From Aquimonas voraii (lineage in GTDB: Bacteria > Pseudomonadota > Gammaproteobacteria > Xanthomonadales > Xanthomonadaceae): a stretch of DNA of 60,099 nucleotides. The stretch covers positions 5,001 through 65,099 of the forward strand of contig NZ_FNAG01000016.1 in the NCBI RefSeq assembly GCF_900101825.1. The letters run 5' to 3'. Made by a program: the position numbers and the translations under genes. The notes under the pieces are model-generated. The model searched no databases and was not told where the DNA came from. It was given only the letters and a program-made list of their open reading frames with translations. Shown here one piece after another: positions 24,799-36,400 of this stretch. How positions within the stretch are numbered: the first letter of the stretch is position 1; each line of letters starts with the position of its first letter.

Positions 24799-27700
24799 AC
24801 GCCCGGTACGGGCCGCCCCGGCGGCACTGCCGCTGGCCACGGCGCTGTCCGCCCCGCTGCTGGTCGCGGCGCACGGCCTGCCACCGCTGCTGAAGCTCGA
24901 CGCGCTGTGGGGCCTGCCCCTGCTGGCCGGCGCTTTCGGCCTGCAGACCGCGGGCGCGGTGCTGGCCAGCGCGCGCCTGCCGGTGCCACGCACGGGCCAG
25001 GCCCTGCAGCGCGGCCTGCTGGCGGGCGGACTGCTCCTGCTGGTCGCCCTGCTGGTAGGTGTTCCGCTGCTGGCCTGGCCCTTCGCCGGGCTGCTGAAGT
25101 CGGGCGCGCTGGGGGCCGTGCTGCTGTTCTGCGCAGGCGTGGCACTGGCCGGCCTGTTGGCCAGTCGCGTCTTCCCCGATCCCGTGCTGCTGCTGGTGCC
25201 GGAGCCGATCACCCGCCGCAGCCTTGGCCAGCACCTGGCGCGCGCGCGCTTGACCCGGCAGCGCCTGCTCGAACGCGGGCACTTCGACTTCGGCGACATC
25301 ACCCTCGGCGCCGCCTGCGGCGTGCTGCAGCTGGGGCCCGCCCTGTTGGCGCTCAGCACCGAGGTGGGCCGCAGCGGCGGCCTGCCGGCGCTGGCCGCGG
25401 CCGCGCACGCGCTGCTGCTGGCGCCGCTGTGCGCGCTCGCGCTGGCGCGGCGGGTGCAGGCCTGTCTCGCCGCCGCCGAGGCGCTGCCCGCGGTCGCCAA
25501 CCCGGCCGAACCAACGGCTCCCGCGGTCGAGCTCCCGCTCGCGCCCAGCCAGCCCGCGACGACGCCGGATGAGCCGGTGGCCGCACTGTTCGCGGCGGCG
25601 CGGCGCGGCGAGGTCGAACGCGCGGCCGCCCTGCTCGCCGCGCTCGGGCCCGAGCCCGCCGCGCCGCTGCCCCCCGAGGGCCGCGACCAGCGCAGCCTGG
25701 CGGTGCTGGCGAGCCTGCTCGGTGACCTGGGTCTGCTGCGCGCGCTGATCTTGCGCGGCGTCGATCTGAACGAAGCGCGCGCCGGGCTGACCCCGCTGCT
25801 CGCCTGCACCCGCGACAGCTACCACGGCCGTCCGGATGCGGTGGCCATGCTGCTGGCCAACGGCGCCGACCCGCGCCTGGCCGACGGCGAGGGCCGTACC
25901 CCCCTGCACTACGCGGCGCGCAGCAGCGACCCCGAGGTCGCGGCACAGTTGCTGGATGCCGGCGCCGAGCTCAACGCGCTCGACCGCGGCGGCCGCAGCC
26001 CGCTGTTCGAGGCCTGCGCGGCCGGCAGCTGGCGGCTGGCGCGCTTCCTGCTCGAACGTCATGCCCGCAGCGAGCCCGACGGCGGCCAGCCGGCCCTGCT
26101 GGCGGCGGCCGCAGGTGAAGACGATGCCGCCGGCGTCGAACTGCTGCTGCGCCACAAGGCCAAGGTCGATGCCCGCGGCCGGCTCGGGCGCACGGCCCTG
26201 CACGAGGCCTGTCTCGCCGGCAACGCGGCGATCGTGGCGGCGCTGCTCAAGGCCGGCGCCGACCCCGCGCGCGCCGACGACCACGGCGCCACCCCACTGA
26301 TGGAAGCGGCCCGCGCCGGTTCGCTGGCCTGCGTCGAGGCTCTGCGCCGCAAGTCGCCGGCGGTCGATGCGCTCGACTCGGCCGGACGCAGCGCCCTGCA
26401 CATCGCCTGCGGCTCGGCGCGCGCCGACGCCGAGGTCATCACCCGCCTGCTGCAGATGGGCGCACGGCCCGACCAGGCCTGCGCCAGCGGCCAGACCGCG
26501 CTGGAGCTGGCCCGCGCGGCGCAGCGCTGGGACCTGGTCGGGCGCATGGACCCGGACCATCCGCTGCCGGCGGCGGTCGACGATGCACCGGGCACGACGG
26601 CGGCGGTCGATGCAAGTCTGGAGCGCGTCGAACTCGGCGAGCGCCTGACCCGCGCCCTGCGTCGCGGCCGACCGGATCTGCTGCCCGCCCTGCTGCGCGA
26701 GCTGGCGCCGCCGGCCGACCTCATCTGCGAACTGTTCGATAGCCTTGGTGTGAGCCAGCCGCGCGGCGCCCTGGCCCTGCTCGCCGCGGCCCTGCCGGCG
26801 GCCGGCGAGCACGGCCGCGAAGCGCAGCTGGCGCGCGCGCTCGATCGCGCGGCGGTGGCGCCGCAGGCGCTGGACGCCCTGCTCGAACTCGGCACCTCGC
26901 CGGCGGGGCGCGGCGGTCTGGCGCGCTACCTTCGGGCCTGCCTTGATGCCCGCCTGCCGGCCGGCGCCGACGAGCAGCGCGCCCTGCGCCTGCTGGCGGC
27001 CGGCGCCGATGCCTTCGGCGAGGACGAAGGCGAGGCACCCCTGGTGCTCGCCGTCCAACTCGGCTGGTCGACCCTGGTCGATGCCCTGCTGGCCAGCGGC
27101 GCCGACCCGACGCGGCCGGGCCGGGCCGGGCAGACGGCGCTGTCGATTGCAGCCCAACGCGGCGATCTCGCCTGCGTGCGCAGCCTGCTGCGCGCCGGCG
27201 CGAGCCCGCAGCGGCGCGGACCCGACGGCCAGTGTCCGCTGGGCCAGGCCATCCATGCCGGTGATCCCGCCCTGCTGCGCTGGCTGGACTGGAGCCGCTG
27301 GCCGCACCCGGGCCGCGCCCTGCGCGATACCGACCTGATCGCCGCGGCGGTGGCCGGCGATGCGGTCGCAGTCGGCTGCCTGCTCGAACTCGGGCTTGAT
27401 CGCGGCGTGCGCGATGCCCGCGGCTGCAGCGCCCTGCTGCGCGCCGCCGGCAGCGGCCACGCCGACGTGGTGGCGGTGCTGCTCAAGGCCGGGCTCGACC
27501 CCGCGCTCGCCGCCGACAGCGGCATGACCGCCCTGACTGCGGCGATCAGCCAGGGCCACGCCAACGTGGTCGAACTGCTGCTGGCCGGCGGCGCCCATGT
27601 CGAGCAGACCCTGCCCGGCGCGCTGCGCCCGCTGATGCTGGCCGCCGCGCTGGGGCAGACGCGCTGCGTACACCTGCTGCTGGCGCACGGCGCCGCCCGT

Positions 27701-28189
27701 GAAGCCATCGACGCCGAGGGCAACACCGTACTGCACCATGCCGCCCGCCGCGGCTGCCGCAGCACCGAAGCCGCGCCTGCGCTGGCGCTGTGGGCCGCGC
27801 TCGCACCCAGCGCCGCCGCCCTCGGCCAGGTCAATGCGCTGGGCGAGACGCCGCTGCTGCTGCTGCTCGGCGCGGCCGAACCCGCCGGCACGCCGCTGCG
27901 CACCGAAGCCCTGCTGCCGCAGCTTGAGCGCCTGCTGGAGATCGGCGTGGATCCGGATGCCCAGGACCAGCGCGGCTTCTCGGCCCTGCACTGGAGCGCC
28001 CAGCACGGTCTGCTGCCGCTGGTGCAGCGCCTGCTGCGCGCAGGTGCCGACCCCACCCGCCGCGACAGCCTTGCGCGCAGCGCCGCTGAGGTGGCACTGA
28101 CCCGCGGCTATGTCGACATCGCGCGCGAGTTGGAAGGCCCCAAGCCGCCGCCGTCGATGGCGCGCTTACTGCGCTCGCCGGCGGACTGA
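24788..28189 (+). CDS. Large ankyrin-repeat membrane protein
   Basis: 1133 residues. The first ~240 residues hold several hydrophobic segments (for example GGLLLLVALLVGVPLLAWPF and GAVLLFCAGVALAGLLASRV). From about residue 270 to the end there are many ankyrin repeats, recognisable by GxTPLHxA and VxxLLxxGADP signatures (GRTPLHYAARSSDPEVAAQL; GRTALHEACLAGNAAIVAAL; GFSALHWSAQHGLLPLVQRL). Ankyrin repeats bind proteins, so this looks like a membrane-tethered scaffold with a large soluble face. The partner is unknown. Ala and Leu dominate. It overlaps ycgL by 11 bases, a pairing I recall in related bacteria. Confidence 0.88.
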   Translation: MAAERPVRAAPAALPLATALSAPLLVAAHGLPPLLKLDALWGLPLLAGAFGLQTAGAVLASARLPVPRTGQALQRGLLAGGLLLLVALLVGVPLLAWPFAGLLKSGALGAVLLFCAGVALAGLLASRVFPDPVLLLVPEPITRRSLGQHLARARLTRQRLLERGHFDFGDITLGAACGVLQLGPALLALSTEVGRSGGLPALAAAAHALLLAPLCALALARRVQACLAAAEALPAVANPAEPTAPAVELPLAPSQPATTPDEPVAALFAAARRGEVERAAALLAALGPEPAAPLPPEGRDQRSLAVLASLLGDLGLLRALILRGVDLNEARAGLTPLLACTRDSYHGRPDAVAMLLANGADPRLADGEGRTPLHYAARSSDPEVAAQLLDAGAELNALDRGGRSPLFEACAAGSWRLARFLLERHARSEPDGGQPALLAAAAGEDDAAGVELLLRHKAKVDARGRLGRTALHEACLAGNAAIVAALLKAGADPARADDHGATPLMEAARAGSLACVEALRRKSPAVDALDSAGRSALHIACGSARADAEVITRLLQMGARPDQACASGQTALELARAAQRWDLVGRMDPDHPLPAAVDDAPGTTAAVDASLERVELGERLTRALRRGRPDLLPALLRELAPPADLICELFDSLGVSQPRGALALLAAALPAAGEHGREAQLARALDRAAVAPQALDALLELGTSPAGRGGLARYLRACLDARLPAGADEQRALRLLAAGADAFGEDEGEAPLVLAVQLGWSTLVDALLASGADPTRPGRAGQTALSIAAQRGDLACVRSLLRAGASPQRRGPDGQCPLGQAIHAGDPALLRWLDWSRWPHPGRALRDTDLIAAAVAGDAVAVGCLLELGLDRGVRDARGCSALLRAAGSGHADVVAVLLKAGLDPALAADSGMTALTAAISQGHANVVELLLAGGAHVEQTLPGALRPLMLAAALGQTRCVHLLLAHGAAREAIDAEGNTVLHHAARRGCRSTEAAPALALWAALAPSAAALGQVNALGETPLLLLLGAAEPAGTPLRTEALLPQLERLLEIGVDPDAQDQRGFSALHWSAQHGLLPLVQRLLRAGADPTRRDSLARSAAEVALTRGYVDIARELEGPKPPPSMARLLRSPAD

Positions 28190-28307
28190 AGGCCACCAGC
28201 GCAGGAGCCACGCTGCGGCCCGCGCGGGCTGCGCCAGCGGCCGCCGCGATCCCAAGCCGAAGGGCATCCCTTCAAGCGCGGTCGGCCCGCTGCAACGAAG
28301 ACGTTTC
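28190..28307. other. 118-bp gap before the palindromic element
   Basis: Convergent space between the ankyrin gene and the palindromic element that ends the antiporter gene. I see no gene here; the sequence is GC-rich with local dyads only. Confidence 0.4.
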
Positions 28308-28490
28308 CTCAGAGCGTGCGAAAGAACCCAGACGCCGCAGCGAGGGCGTCTCTGGGCGTTCGTGGCAAAGCGCCGTGCGCGAATTCAAGGGAGTTTGGCG
28401 AGCTAGTGACCGCGGAATTCACGTAGCGCGCTGCCGCCACGGGCGGCCAGAGGCGGCCGCAGCAGTCGGAGGGTTCTCACAGGCTCTCAG
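28308..28490 (-). repeat. ~183-bp palindromic (MITE-like) element, copy 1
   Basis: Read on the minus strand it begins CTGAGAGCCTGTGAGAAC and ends GTTCTTTCGCACGCTCTGAG, giving terminal inverted repeats of about 20 bases. Inside are a dyad around CCAGAGACGCC/GGCGTCTGG and shared blocks such as CTCGCCAAACTCCCTT. A near-identical copy lies at 41874–42057. The antiporter gene's TGA stop lies inside the CTGAGAG end. It could act as a terminator or mRNA 3' hairpin, or be a non-autonomous transposon. No open reading frame in it is credible. Confidence 0.8.
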
Positions 28491-30298
28491 CCCTGCGCGC
28501 CGCGGGCGCGTTCCGAGGCCGCATCGGCTTCGAACAGCCGTTCGAGATCGGCGAAAGCCTCGCGCGAGCTCTGCACCAGCGCGGCCTCGTCGTCGTAGAC
28601 CAGGTGCTGCTCGCGCAGCAGGGCCTCGTCATGCTCGCGGAAAGTGCGCAGGCGCGATTCGACCACCGCGGCATCCTGGCCCAGCGCCAGCAGCACGCTG
28701 CGGGTCATCTCCAGCGCCGCCGGAAAAGTCTCGCGGGTGATCCCTTCGATGTTGAGATCCATCAACCGGAAGGCGTGCTGGCGGTTGCGCGCGCGGGCAT
28801 ACACCTTCAGATGCGGGTACAGGCGCTTGATCATGCGCGCAGTGCGGATGTTGGCCTCGGGGTCATCGGTGGTCAGCACCAGCACCTCGGCGCGGTCGGC
28901 GCGCGCGGCCCGCAGCAGCTCGGACCGGCTGGGGTCGCCGAAGTAGAGCGTGTTGCCGAAACGCCGCGACAGCTCGACCTGCTCGGGGCTGTTCTCCAGT
29001 GCGGTGAACGGGATGTGCTGGGCACGCAGCATGCGGCCGATCATTTGCCCCATGCGGCCGAAGCCGGCAATGATCACCTTGGGCTCGTGCGCGTCGTCGA
29101 TGGTGTCGAAGGCGGGCGCGGCGGCCTTTGCCCTCTCCAGCCGACCGCAGTGGCGATCCACCGCCATCAGCAGCAGCGGCGTCGCCGCCATCGACATGCC
29201 GACGATCACCACCAGCAGGCTCGATTCGGCCGGCGCCAGCAGGCCGGCCTTGCCGGCCTCGGAAAACACCACGAAAGCGAACTCACCGCCCATCGACAGC
29301 ACCGCCGCCAGCTGCAGCGGCGCGCCGGTCTTGAGCTTCGCCGCCTGGCGTCCGACCACCCACAGCACGACGAACTTCAGCGCCAGCAGCGCCAGGGTGC
29401 CGATCACCACCTGGCCCGGCTGGGCGACGATCACGCCGAGGTCGATGCTCATGCCCACGGCCATGAAGAACAGACCGAGCAGCAGGCCCTTGAAGGGCTC
29501 GATATGCGATTCCAGCTCGTGGCGGAACTCGCTTTCGGCCAGCAGCACCCCGGCCAGGAAGGCGCCCAGCGCCATCGACAGCCCGGCCTGCTGCACCAGA
29601 AAGGCCGAGCCGGCGACGACCATCAGCGCGGAGGCGGTGAACACCTCCACCGCCTGCGCGCGGGCGACGACGCGGAACAGCGGCCGCAGCAGGTAGCGGC
29701 CGCCGATGACGATGGCGAGGATCACACCGACCGCCTTCAACACCGCGTCGAGGCCGGGGGCCGACTGCGCCGCGGCCTTGGCCTCGCCCAGCAGCGGGAT
29801 CAGCGCCAGCAGCGGAATCGCGAAAGCATCCTGGAACAGCAGGATGGCGAAGGCCGTGCGCCCATAGTCGGCGGTCAGCGCCTTGCGCTCGGCCAGCAGC
29901 TGCAGGCCGACCGCCGTGGACGACAGGGCCAGGCCCATGCCGACCACCAGCGAGGCCTTCCAGCCGAGGCCCCACAGCGCGATCGCACCGCCGATCAGCG
30001 CCGCCGACACCCCCACCTGCAGGCTGCCGATGCCGAACACCTGGCGGCGCATCACCCACAGCCGCGCCGGCGAAAGCTCGAGGCCGATGATGAAAAGCAG
30101 CATCACCACGCCGAACTCCGAGGCCGCCAGCACCGACTCAGGATCGCTGATGAAGCCCAGCACGTGCGGGCCGATCACCACGCCCGCTGCGAGGTAGCCG
30201 AGCACGGCGCCCAAGCCGAGCCGCCGGAACAGCGGCACCGCGATCACCGCAGCGATCAGGAAGACGAGGGCGTCGGCGAGGAAACCGTGTCCGTGCAT
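28487..30298 (-). CDS. Monovalent cation:proton antiporter, CPA2 family (KefB/KefC-like)
   Basis: A 603-residue protein. About 12–13 hydrophobic helices fill residues 1–390, with CPA2 features (LGAVLGYLAAGVVIGPHVLG, FGVVMLLFIIGLELSP, ALSSTAVGLQLLAER, LFQDAFAIPLLALIPLL). A cytoplasmic RCK_N/TrkA-N domain follows at about 407–520 (KVIIAGFGRMGQMIGRML, the NAD-binding GxGxxG). The layout is that of the Kef glutathione-gated K+ efflux systems, though direct glutathione gating is inferred only from family. No KefF/KefG accessory gene adjoins. The Met of MHGHGFLADAL is used. The stop codon lies inside the palindromic element. Confidence 0.9.
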   Translation of the reverse strand: MHGHGFLADALVFLIAAVIAVPLFRRLGLGAVLGYLAAGVVIGPHVLGFISDPESVLAASEFGVVMLLFIIGLELSPARLWVMRRQVFGIGSLQVGVSAALIGGAIALWGLGWKASLVVGMGLALSSTAVGLQLLAERKALTADYGRTAFAILLFQDAFAIPLLALIPLLGEAKAAAQSAPGLDAVLKAVGVILAIVIGGRYLLRPLFRVVARAQAVEVFTASALMVVAGSAFLVQQAGLSMALGAFLAGVLLAESEFRHELESHIEPFKGLLLGLFFMAVGMSIDLGVIVAQPGQVVIGTLALLALKFVVLWVVGRQAAKLKTGAPLQLAAVLSMGGEFAFVVFSEAGKAGLLAPAESSLLVVIVGMSMAATPLLLMAVDRHCGRLERAKAAAPAFDTIDDAHEPKVIIAGFGRMGQMIGRMLRAQHIPFTALENSPEQVELSRRFGNTLYFGDPSRSELLRAARADRAEVLVLTTDDPEANIRTARMIKRLYPHLKVYARARNRQHAFRLMDLNIEGITRETFPAALEMTRSVLLALGQDAAVVESRLRTFREHDEALLREQHLVYDDEAALVQSSREAFADLERLFEADAASERARGAQG

Positions 30299-30492
30299 GG
30301 CCGCTGGAATGGCTGTCAGATCCGACAGTATGCCCTCTTGCTCCTGCTGGCCCGGCGCGCGCGCCGCGACCGGATGAGGGGTGCTCGGCACTTTTCACGC
30401 TTACAAAGAAGGCAGAGACTGTGAGCCGCTTCGCGGTCCGGTCCAGGGACGCCGAGTCTGCCGTGTCACGCACCTCCTGAGGGGATTCCACC

Positions 30493-33400
30493 ATGAAGAT
30501 CGATCTCGTCGGCCACGGCCGGCGCGTCCTGCTGTCCAGCCTGTTGGCCCTGGCCGGCGCGCCGTTGGCCGCTCACGCCTACTCGTACTCGGTCCTGATC
30601 GACTCGGACAACGATCCGGCCACCGGCTGCAGCGTGAGCACGCCCGACGGCAGCGTGACGGGTATCGATGCGCGGCTCGACGCGAGCGTGAGCTTCGATC
30701 CGCTGCAGGTGCAGAGCCAGAGCGTCAGCCGCTGCAGCGGCGGCAGCTTCGGCGCGCCGGAGAGCGTGCCGGCCGGACATCCGGTGGGCGTGGACCGCGG
30801 CCCCGGCGCCACCGATGTGGTCGAGCTCGGCGTGGCGCGCGGCCTGCTGGGCGATCGCCTCGGCAGCACCTGGCGACTGACCTTCCTCGCCAGCAGCCCA
30901 CTGCTGGGCGCAACCGATGCCGCCGGGCCGGTGCTCGGCACCGGACTCGGCCTGCCGCCGCCGGTGCCGCGCCCTGCCGTGATCCCGGCCGCCGGTGCCG
31001 GCGCGCTGATCCTGCTCTGCCTGGCGCTGGGCCTCGCCGCCGCCTGGACCCTGCGCCGCCATCCCGGCCTGATGCTGGCGGCGCTGATGCTCGGCGCCGT
31101 CTCCAGCGCCGGCGTCGCCTGGGCCGCCGGTTACCGCCTCGACGGCGAAATCGGTGACTGGGACGCGACCGCGCTGCTGACCGATCCGGCCGGCGACACC
31201 ACCCAAGCGGAGCCGCAGGTCGATCTGCGCGGCGTCTATGCCGCCAGCGAAGGCAACTCGGTGTTCTTCCGCTTCGACGTCGCCGAGATGCGCCTGCCGG
31301 TGCTGGTACCGTCCTTCCTCAACAGCAGTTTCAGCGTCGACGAGAACAGCGCCAACGGCACCGTCGTGGGCAGCATCAACGCGGCGCCCGGCGGGCTGTC
31401 GAGCCTGCTGCGCTTCGCCCTGTCGGCGCAGAGCCCCAGCGCCGGCTTCAGCGTCGACAGCGCGAGCGGTGAGATCCGCATCGCCGACAGCAGCCAGCTC
31501 GACTTCGAGACCCGCCCGAGCTTCAGCCTCGACGTGCTGGTCACCCTGCAGGGCGCGCCCGGCTTCAGCCTCAACCGCACGGTGACGGTGACCCTGAACG
31601 ACCGCAACGAAGCCCCGCAGATCGCCGCGCAGAGCTTCAGCGTGTTCGAGAACGCCGCCAGCGGGACCGTGGTCGGCAGCGTGGTCGCCACCGATGTCGA
31701 CGCCGGCGCCAACGGCCAACTGGGCTACAGCGTCGTCGGCGGCAGCGGCCAGACGGTGTTCGCGATCAACGCCAGCAGCGGCCAGATCACCGTGGCCAAC
31801 GCCGCGGCGCTGAACCTGGCTGCTTCGCCCTACAGCCTGCAGGTGCAGGTCAGCGACGGCGGCGCGCCAGCGCTGACCGCAGCGGCGGCGATGAGCATCA
31901 CGGTCAACAACGTCAACGACGCGCCCAGCTTCAGCGCCGGCCCGAGTCCGGTGGTGGTGCTGGAGGACAGCGCGCCCTACTCGCAGAACTGGGCGACGGC
32001 GATCAGCGATGGCGATGGCGGCACGCAGACGCTCAGCTTCGAGTTCAGCGGCAACTCCAACCCCGGCGTGTTCGCCACCCCACCCGCGATCAGCCCGACC
32101 GGCGTGCTGAGCTTCACCCTGGCGCCCAATGCCAACGGCAGCGCCGATCTCGATGTGCGTCTGCGCGACAACGGCGGCACCGCCAACGGCGGCGTCGATG
32201 TCTCGCCCGTCGTCAGCTTCCGGATCACCTCCACGCCGGTGAACGACGCCCCGGGCTTCACGATTCCGGCCAGCGCCCCGCCGGTGCTGGAAGGCGCCGG
32301 CCCGCAGACCGTGGCCGCCTTCGCCACCGCCATCAGCGCCGGCCCGGCCGATGAAGCCGGACAGACCCTGAGCTTCGCCGCCAACGTCACCGCCAGCACC
32401 GGCAACCTGAGCTTCGCCGTAGCCCCGGCGCTGGCGCCCAACGGCACCCTGAGCTACACCCCGCAGGCCGGCACCAGCGGCACCGCCACGGTCAGCGTGG
32501 TGCTGAGCGACAACGGCGGCACCGCCAATGGCGGCGTCGACAGCAGCGCGCCGCAGAGCTTCACCATCGCGGTCAACAACGTCAACGACGCCCCCAGCTT
32601 CACCCCGGGGCCCAGCCCGATCGCAGTCCTGGAAGACAGTGGCGCCTACAGCGCCGCCTGGGCCAGCAACCTCAACGACAACGACGGCGGCATCCAGACC
32701 CTCAGCTTCGTGGTGCTGTCGAACTCGAACCCGGGCCTGTTCAGCACCGGCCCGGCCATCAGCCCGACCGGCGTACTGAGCTTCACCCCGGCCGCCAACG
32801 CCAACGGCGTCGCCACGCTCAGCCTTGCCCTGCGCGACAACGGTGGCACCGCCAACGGCGGCATCGACCAGAGCGCCCCGGTCAGCCTGGTGCTGGACGT
32901 GACGGCGGTGAACGATGCGCCCAGCTTCAATATTCCGGCGAGCTCGACGCCGGTGTTCCAGGACGCCGGCCCCACGGTGCAGGCGGGCTTTGCCACCGCC
33001 ATCAGCCGCGGCCCTGTCGACGAGGCCGGGCAAGCGCTGAGCTTCGCCCTGACCGTCACCGGCAGCACCGGCAACCTGGCCTTCGCGCAGGCGCCGGCGA
33101 TCGATCCGGCCACCGGCAACCTGAGCTTCGCCGCGCAGAACGGCACCTCGGGCACCGCCACGGTGAGCGTGGTGCTGAACGATGACGGCGGCACCGCCAA
33201 TGGCGGTGTTGCCAGCAGCGCCGCGCAGGTGTTTACGATCGAAGTGGTCAACGTCAATGACGCGCCCAGCTTCACCCCGGGCGCCAGTCCGCTGGTGGTG
33301 GGCGAAGACAGCGGCGCCTACAGCGCCAGCTGGGCCACCGCGATCTCCGACAACGACGGTGGCACCCAGACCCTCAGCTTCGAACTCACCGCCGGTGCGG

Positions 33401-36400
33401 TCACGGGCGGGCTCAGCTTCAGCACGCCGCCCAGCATCAGCCCAAGCGGCGTCCTCAGCTTCACTCCGGCAGCGGACAGCAACGGCAGCGCCAGCTTCAG
33501 CGTCGTTCTCCGCGACAGCGGCGGCACCGCCTTCGGCGGCAGTGATGTCAGCCCCGCGGTGCCCCTGGTGATCGAAGTGCAAGCCCGCAATGACGCGCCG
33601 AGCTTCACGATTCCCGCGAGCGCGCCCAGCGTGGTTGAGAACGCGGGCGCACAGACCGTCGCCGGCTTCGCCACGGGCATGAGCCCAGGCCCGGCCGACG
33701 AAGCGGGCCAGACCGTGAACTTCCTGCTCAGCGTCACCGGCAGCACCGGCAACCTGGCCTTCAGCGCACCGCCGTCCATCGATCCGGCCACCGGCACCCT
33801 GAGCTACACGCCGGCCGCCGACAGCTTCGGCGTGGCCACGGTCAGCGTGCGCCTGCAGGACAACGGCGGCACCGCCAATGGCGGCATCGACACCAGCGCC
33901 GCGCAGACCTTCACCCTGGAAGTGCTGTTCGTGAACAACGCCCCGGTCTTCAGCGGCGGCGGCAACGTGACGGTGAGCGAGGACAGCGCCCCATACAACG
34001 CCGTCTGGGCCACCGCGATCGATGATGGCGACGCCGGCATCAGTCAGACGCTCAGCTTCGTGATCCTGAGCAATGACAACCCCGGGCTGTTCACGGCCTC
34101 GCCGGGCATCAATGCGACAAGCGGCAACCTGAGCTTTCAGCCCGCGGCCAACGCCAACGGGGTGGCCAACCTGAGCGTGCGGCTGCAGGACAACGGCGGC
34201 ACCGCCAACGGCGGCGTCGACACCTCGACCACGGTCAACTTCAGCATCACCGTGACGCCCTTGAACGACCCGCCGACGGTGACGCCGCCCACCAATGTGG
34301 CCGTGCACCGCCACATCGGCATCGCGATCGGCAGCGCCAACGCCGCCAGCCTGCTGGCCAACGTCAGCGATGTCGACGGCGCCGGCGGCGCGCCCTTCAG
34401 CGTGACCGTGCAGACCAATGCGCTGACCGCCCAAGGCGGCCGCGTCAGCACCGCGGCCGACGGCAGCTGGAGCTATGCGCCACCGGCCAGCGAGACAGGC
34501 AGCGCCGACAGCTTCAACTTCGAGGTCTGCGATGCCGGTGTTCCGGCGCCGGCCGCCTGCACCACTGCAACCGCCACGGTGGCGCTCAGCGGCGAGGCGA
34601 TCTGGTTCGTCGATGACGACGCGCCTGCCAGCGGCGACGGCACGCTCGCGCGTCCCTTCCAGACCCTCTCGGCAGCGGTGGCTGCGGCCAGCGCGAACGC
34701 CAAGATCTTCCAGTTCAGCGGCGCCTACAGCGGCGGTGTGACCCTGAAGAACGGCCAGCAGCTGATCGGCCAGGGCGCCAGCGGCGTCTTCGACGCGGTG
34801 TTCGGCATCAGCCCGCCGACGACCGCGGTCGCGCGGCCCAGCCTGGGCGGTGCGCGTCCGCAGATCACCACCGTGGCGGCGAACACCGCTGGCATCACCC
34901 TGGGCAGCGGCAACAGCGTGCGCGGCATCGAGATCGGCAATACCACCGGCGTCGGCCTGCTCGGCACGGGCGTCGGCAGTTTGAGCCTGGGCGAGAACCG
35001 CATCGTCGGCAGCGGCCAGGCCCTGGATCTTGCCAACGGCAGCATCACCGAAGTCGGCGGCAGCGCCTTCAGCGAAGTGAGTTCGAGCAGCGGCAGCAGC
35101 AACGTCCGCCTGGCCAGCTTGAGCGGCAACCTCACGCTCGGCAGTGGCGCCCTGTCCGGCGCCAGCGGTCCCGCCTTCGTGCTGGAGGGCGGCGCCAGCG
35201 GCCAGGTCAACTACGGCGGCAACCTCACCAAGACCACGGCCGGCCCGCTGCTGCGGGTCAGCCTGCCGGGTGCCGCCGGTCTCAGCCTGAGCGGCAACCT
35301 GAGCTGCACCGGCAGCTGCGGTTCGGGCTCGGCCGGCCTGATCGTGGAGAACCGCACGGGCGGCACCTACAGCTTCAGCGGCAGCAGCAAGGTGTTCAGC
35401 GGCAGCGGCAGCAGCCCGGGCCTGCAGCTGACCAACAACAGCGGCGCCACCCTGGAGTTCAGCGGCGGCGGCCTGGCGGTCAGCACCAGCACCGGCACGG
35501 CCCTCTTGGCCACCGGCGCCGGCCCGAGTGCAGCCAGCGGCGGCACCCTCGGCATCACCGGCAGCGGCAACACCCTCACCACCACCGGCGGCACGGCGCT
35601 GAACATGGTCGACACCACCATCGGCGCGGCTGGCCTGGTGTTCGAGCGGATCAGTTCGGGCGCGGGCAGCAACGTCGGCATCCTGCTCGACAACACCGGC
35701 ACCAGCGGCGGTCTCAACGTCACCGGCAGCGGCAGCGCCGGCTCGGGTGGCACCATCGCCAACAAGAGTGGCGCCGACGGCCTCACCACCGGCAACGGCA
35801 TCGTCCTGCTCGACACCGCCAACGTCGCCCTGCGCTGGATGCAGCTCAACGACTTCAGCAACTCGGGCATTGTCGGCCGCAACGTCAGCGGATTCACCCT
35901 GCGCGACAGCGTGCTGGGCGGCGTCATTGGCGACAACACCGGCGTGGTCGAAGGGCCGATCAACTTCGGTCTCGTGACCGGCGCCAACGGCCTGCAGGGC
36001 AGCGGCCTGCTGCGCAACCTGCGGGTCAGCGGCGGCGTCGAGCACAACCTCGAGTTCTACAACCAGTCCGGCAGCATGAACCTGACCATCGACGGCGATG
36101 CCGCGGTCAGCGAGGGCGCGAACCCGAACAGCGCGGCCGATGACATCGCCGACTGCCGCATCGACGGCGCCGGCGTCGACGGCATCCAGATCGAAACCCG
36201 CGGCAGCTCCACGTCGGTCATCAGCATCCAGCGCTGCCTGTTCCGCGACAACGCCTCGCAGGCGGTGCAGCACTCGGTGCTGGAGAACGCGCTCTCCGAG
36301 ATCAGCATCGACAGCAGCGTCGCGCGGCGCCTCACCGCAGGCAACGAGGGCTTCCTGCTGCAGAACGGCGGCAACGCCCGGCTGACTGCGCGGCTGACCA

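Noticed and set aside
24653-28006. 1117-codon minus-strand frame opposite the ankyrin gene
   Set aside because: Typical GC-rich shadow; the plus strand has clear ankyrin repeats.
31915-34263. Regularly spaced repeats that might be taken for a CRISPR array
   Set aside because: The units are ~330–345 bp, keep the reading frame and encode Ig-like domains; no cas genes are present.
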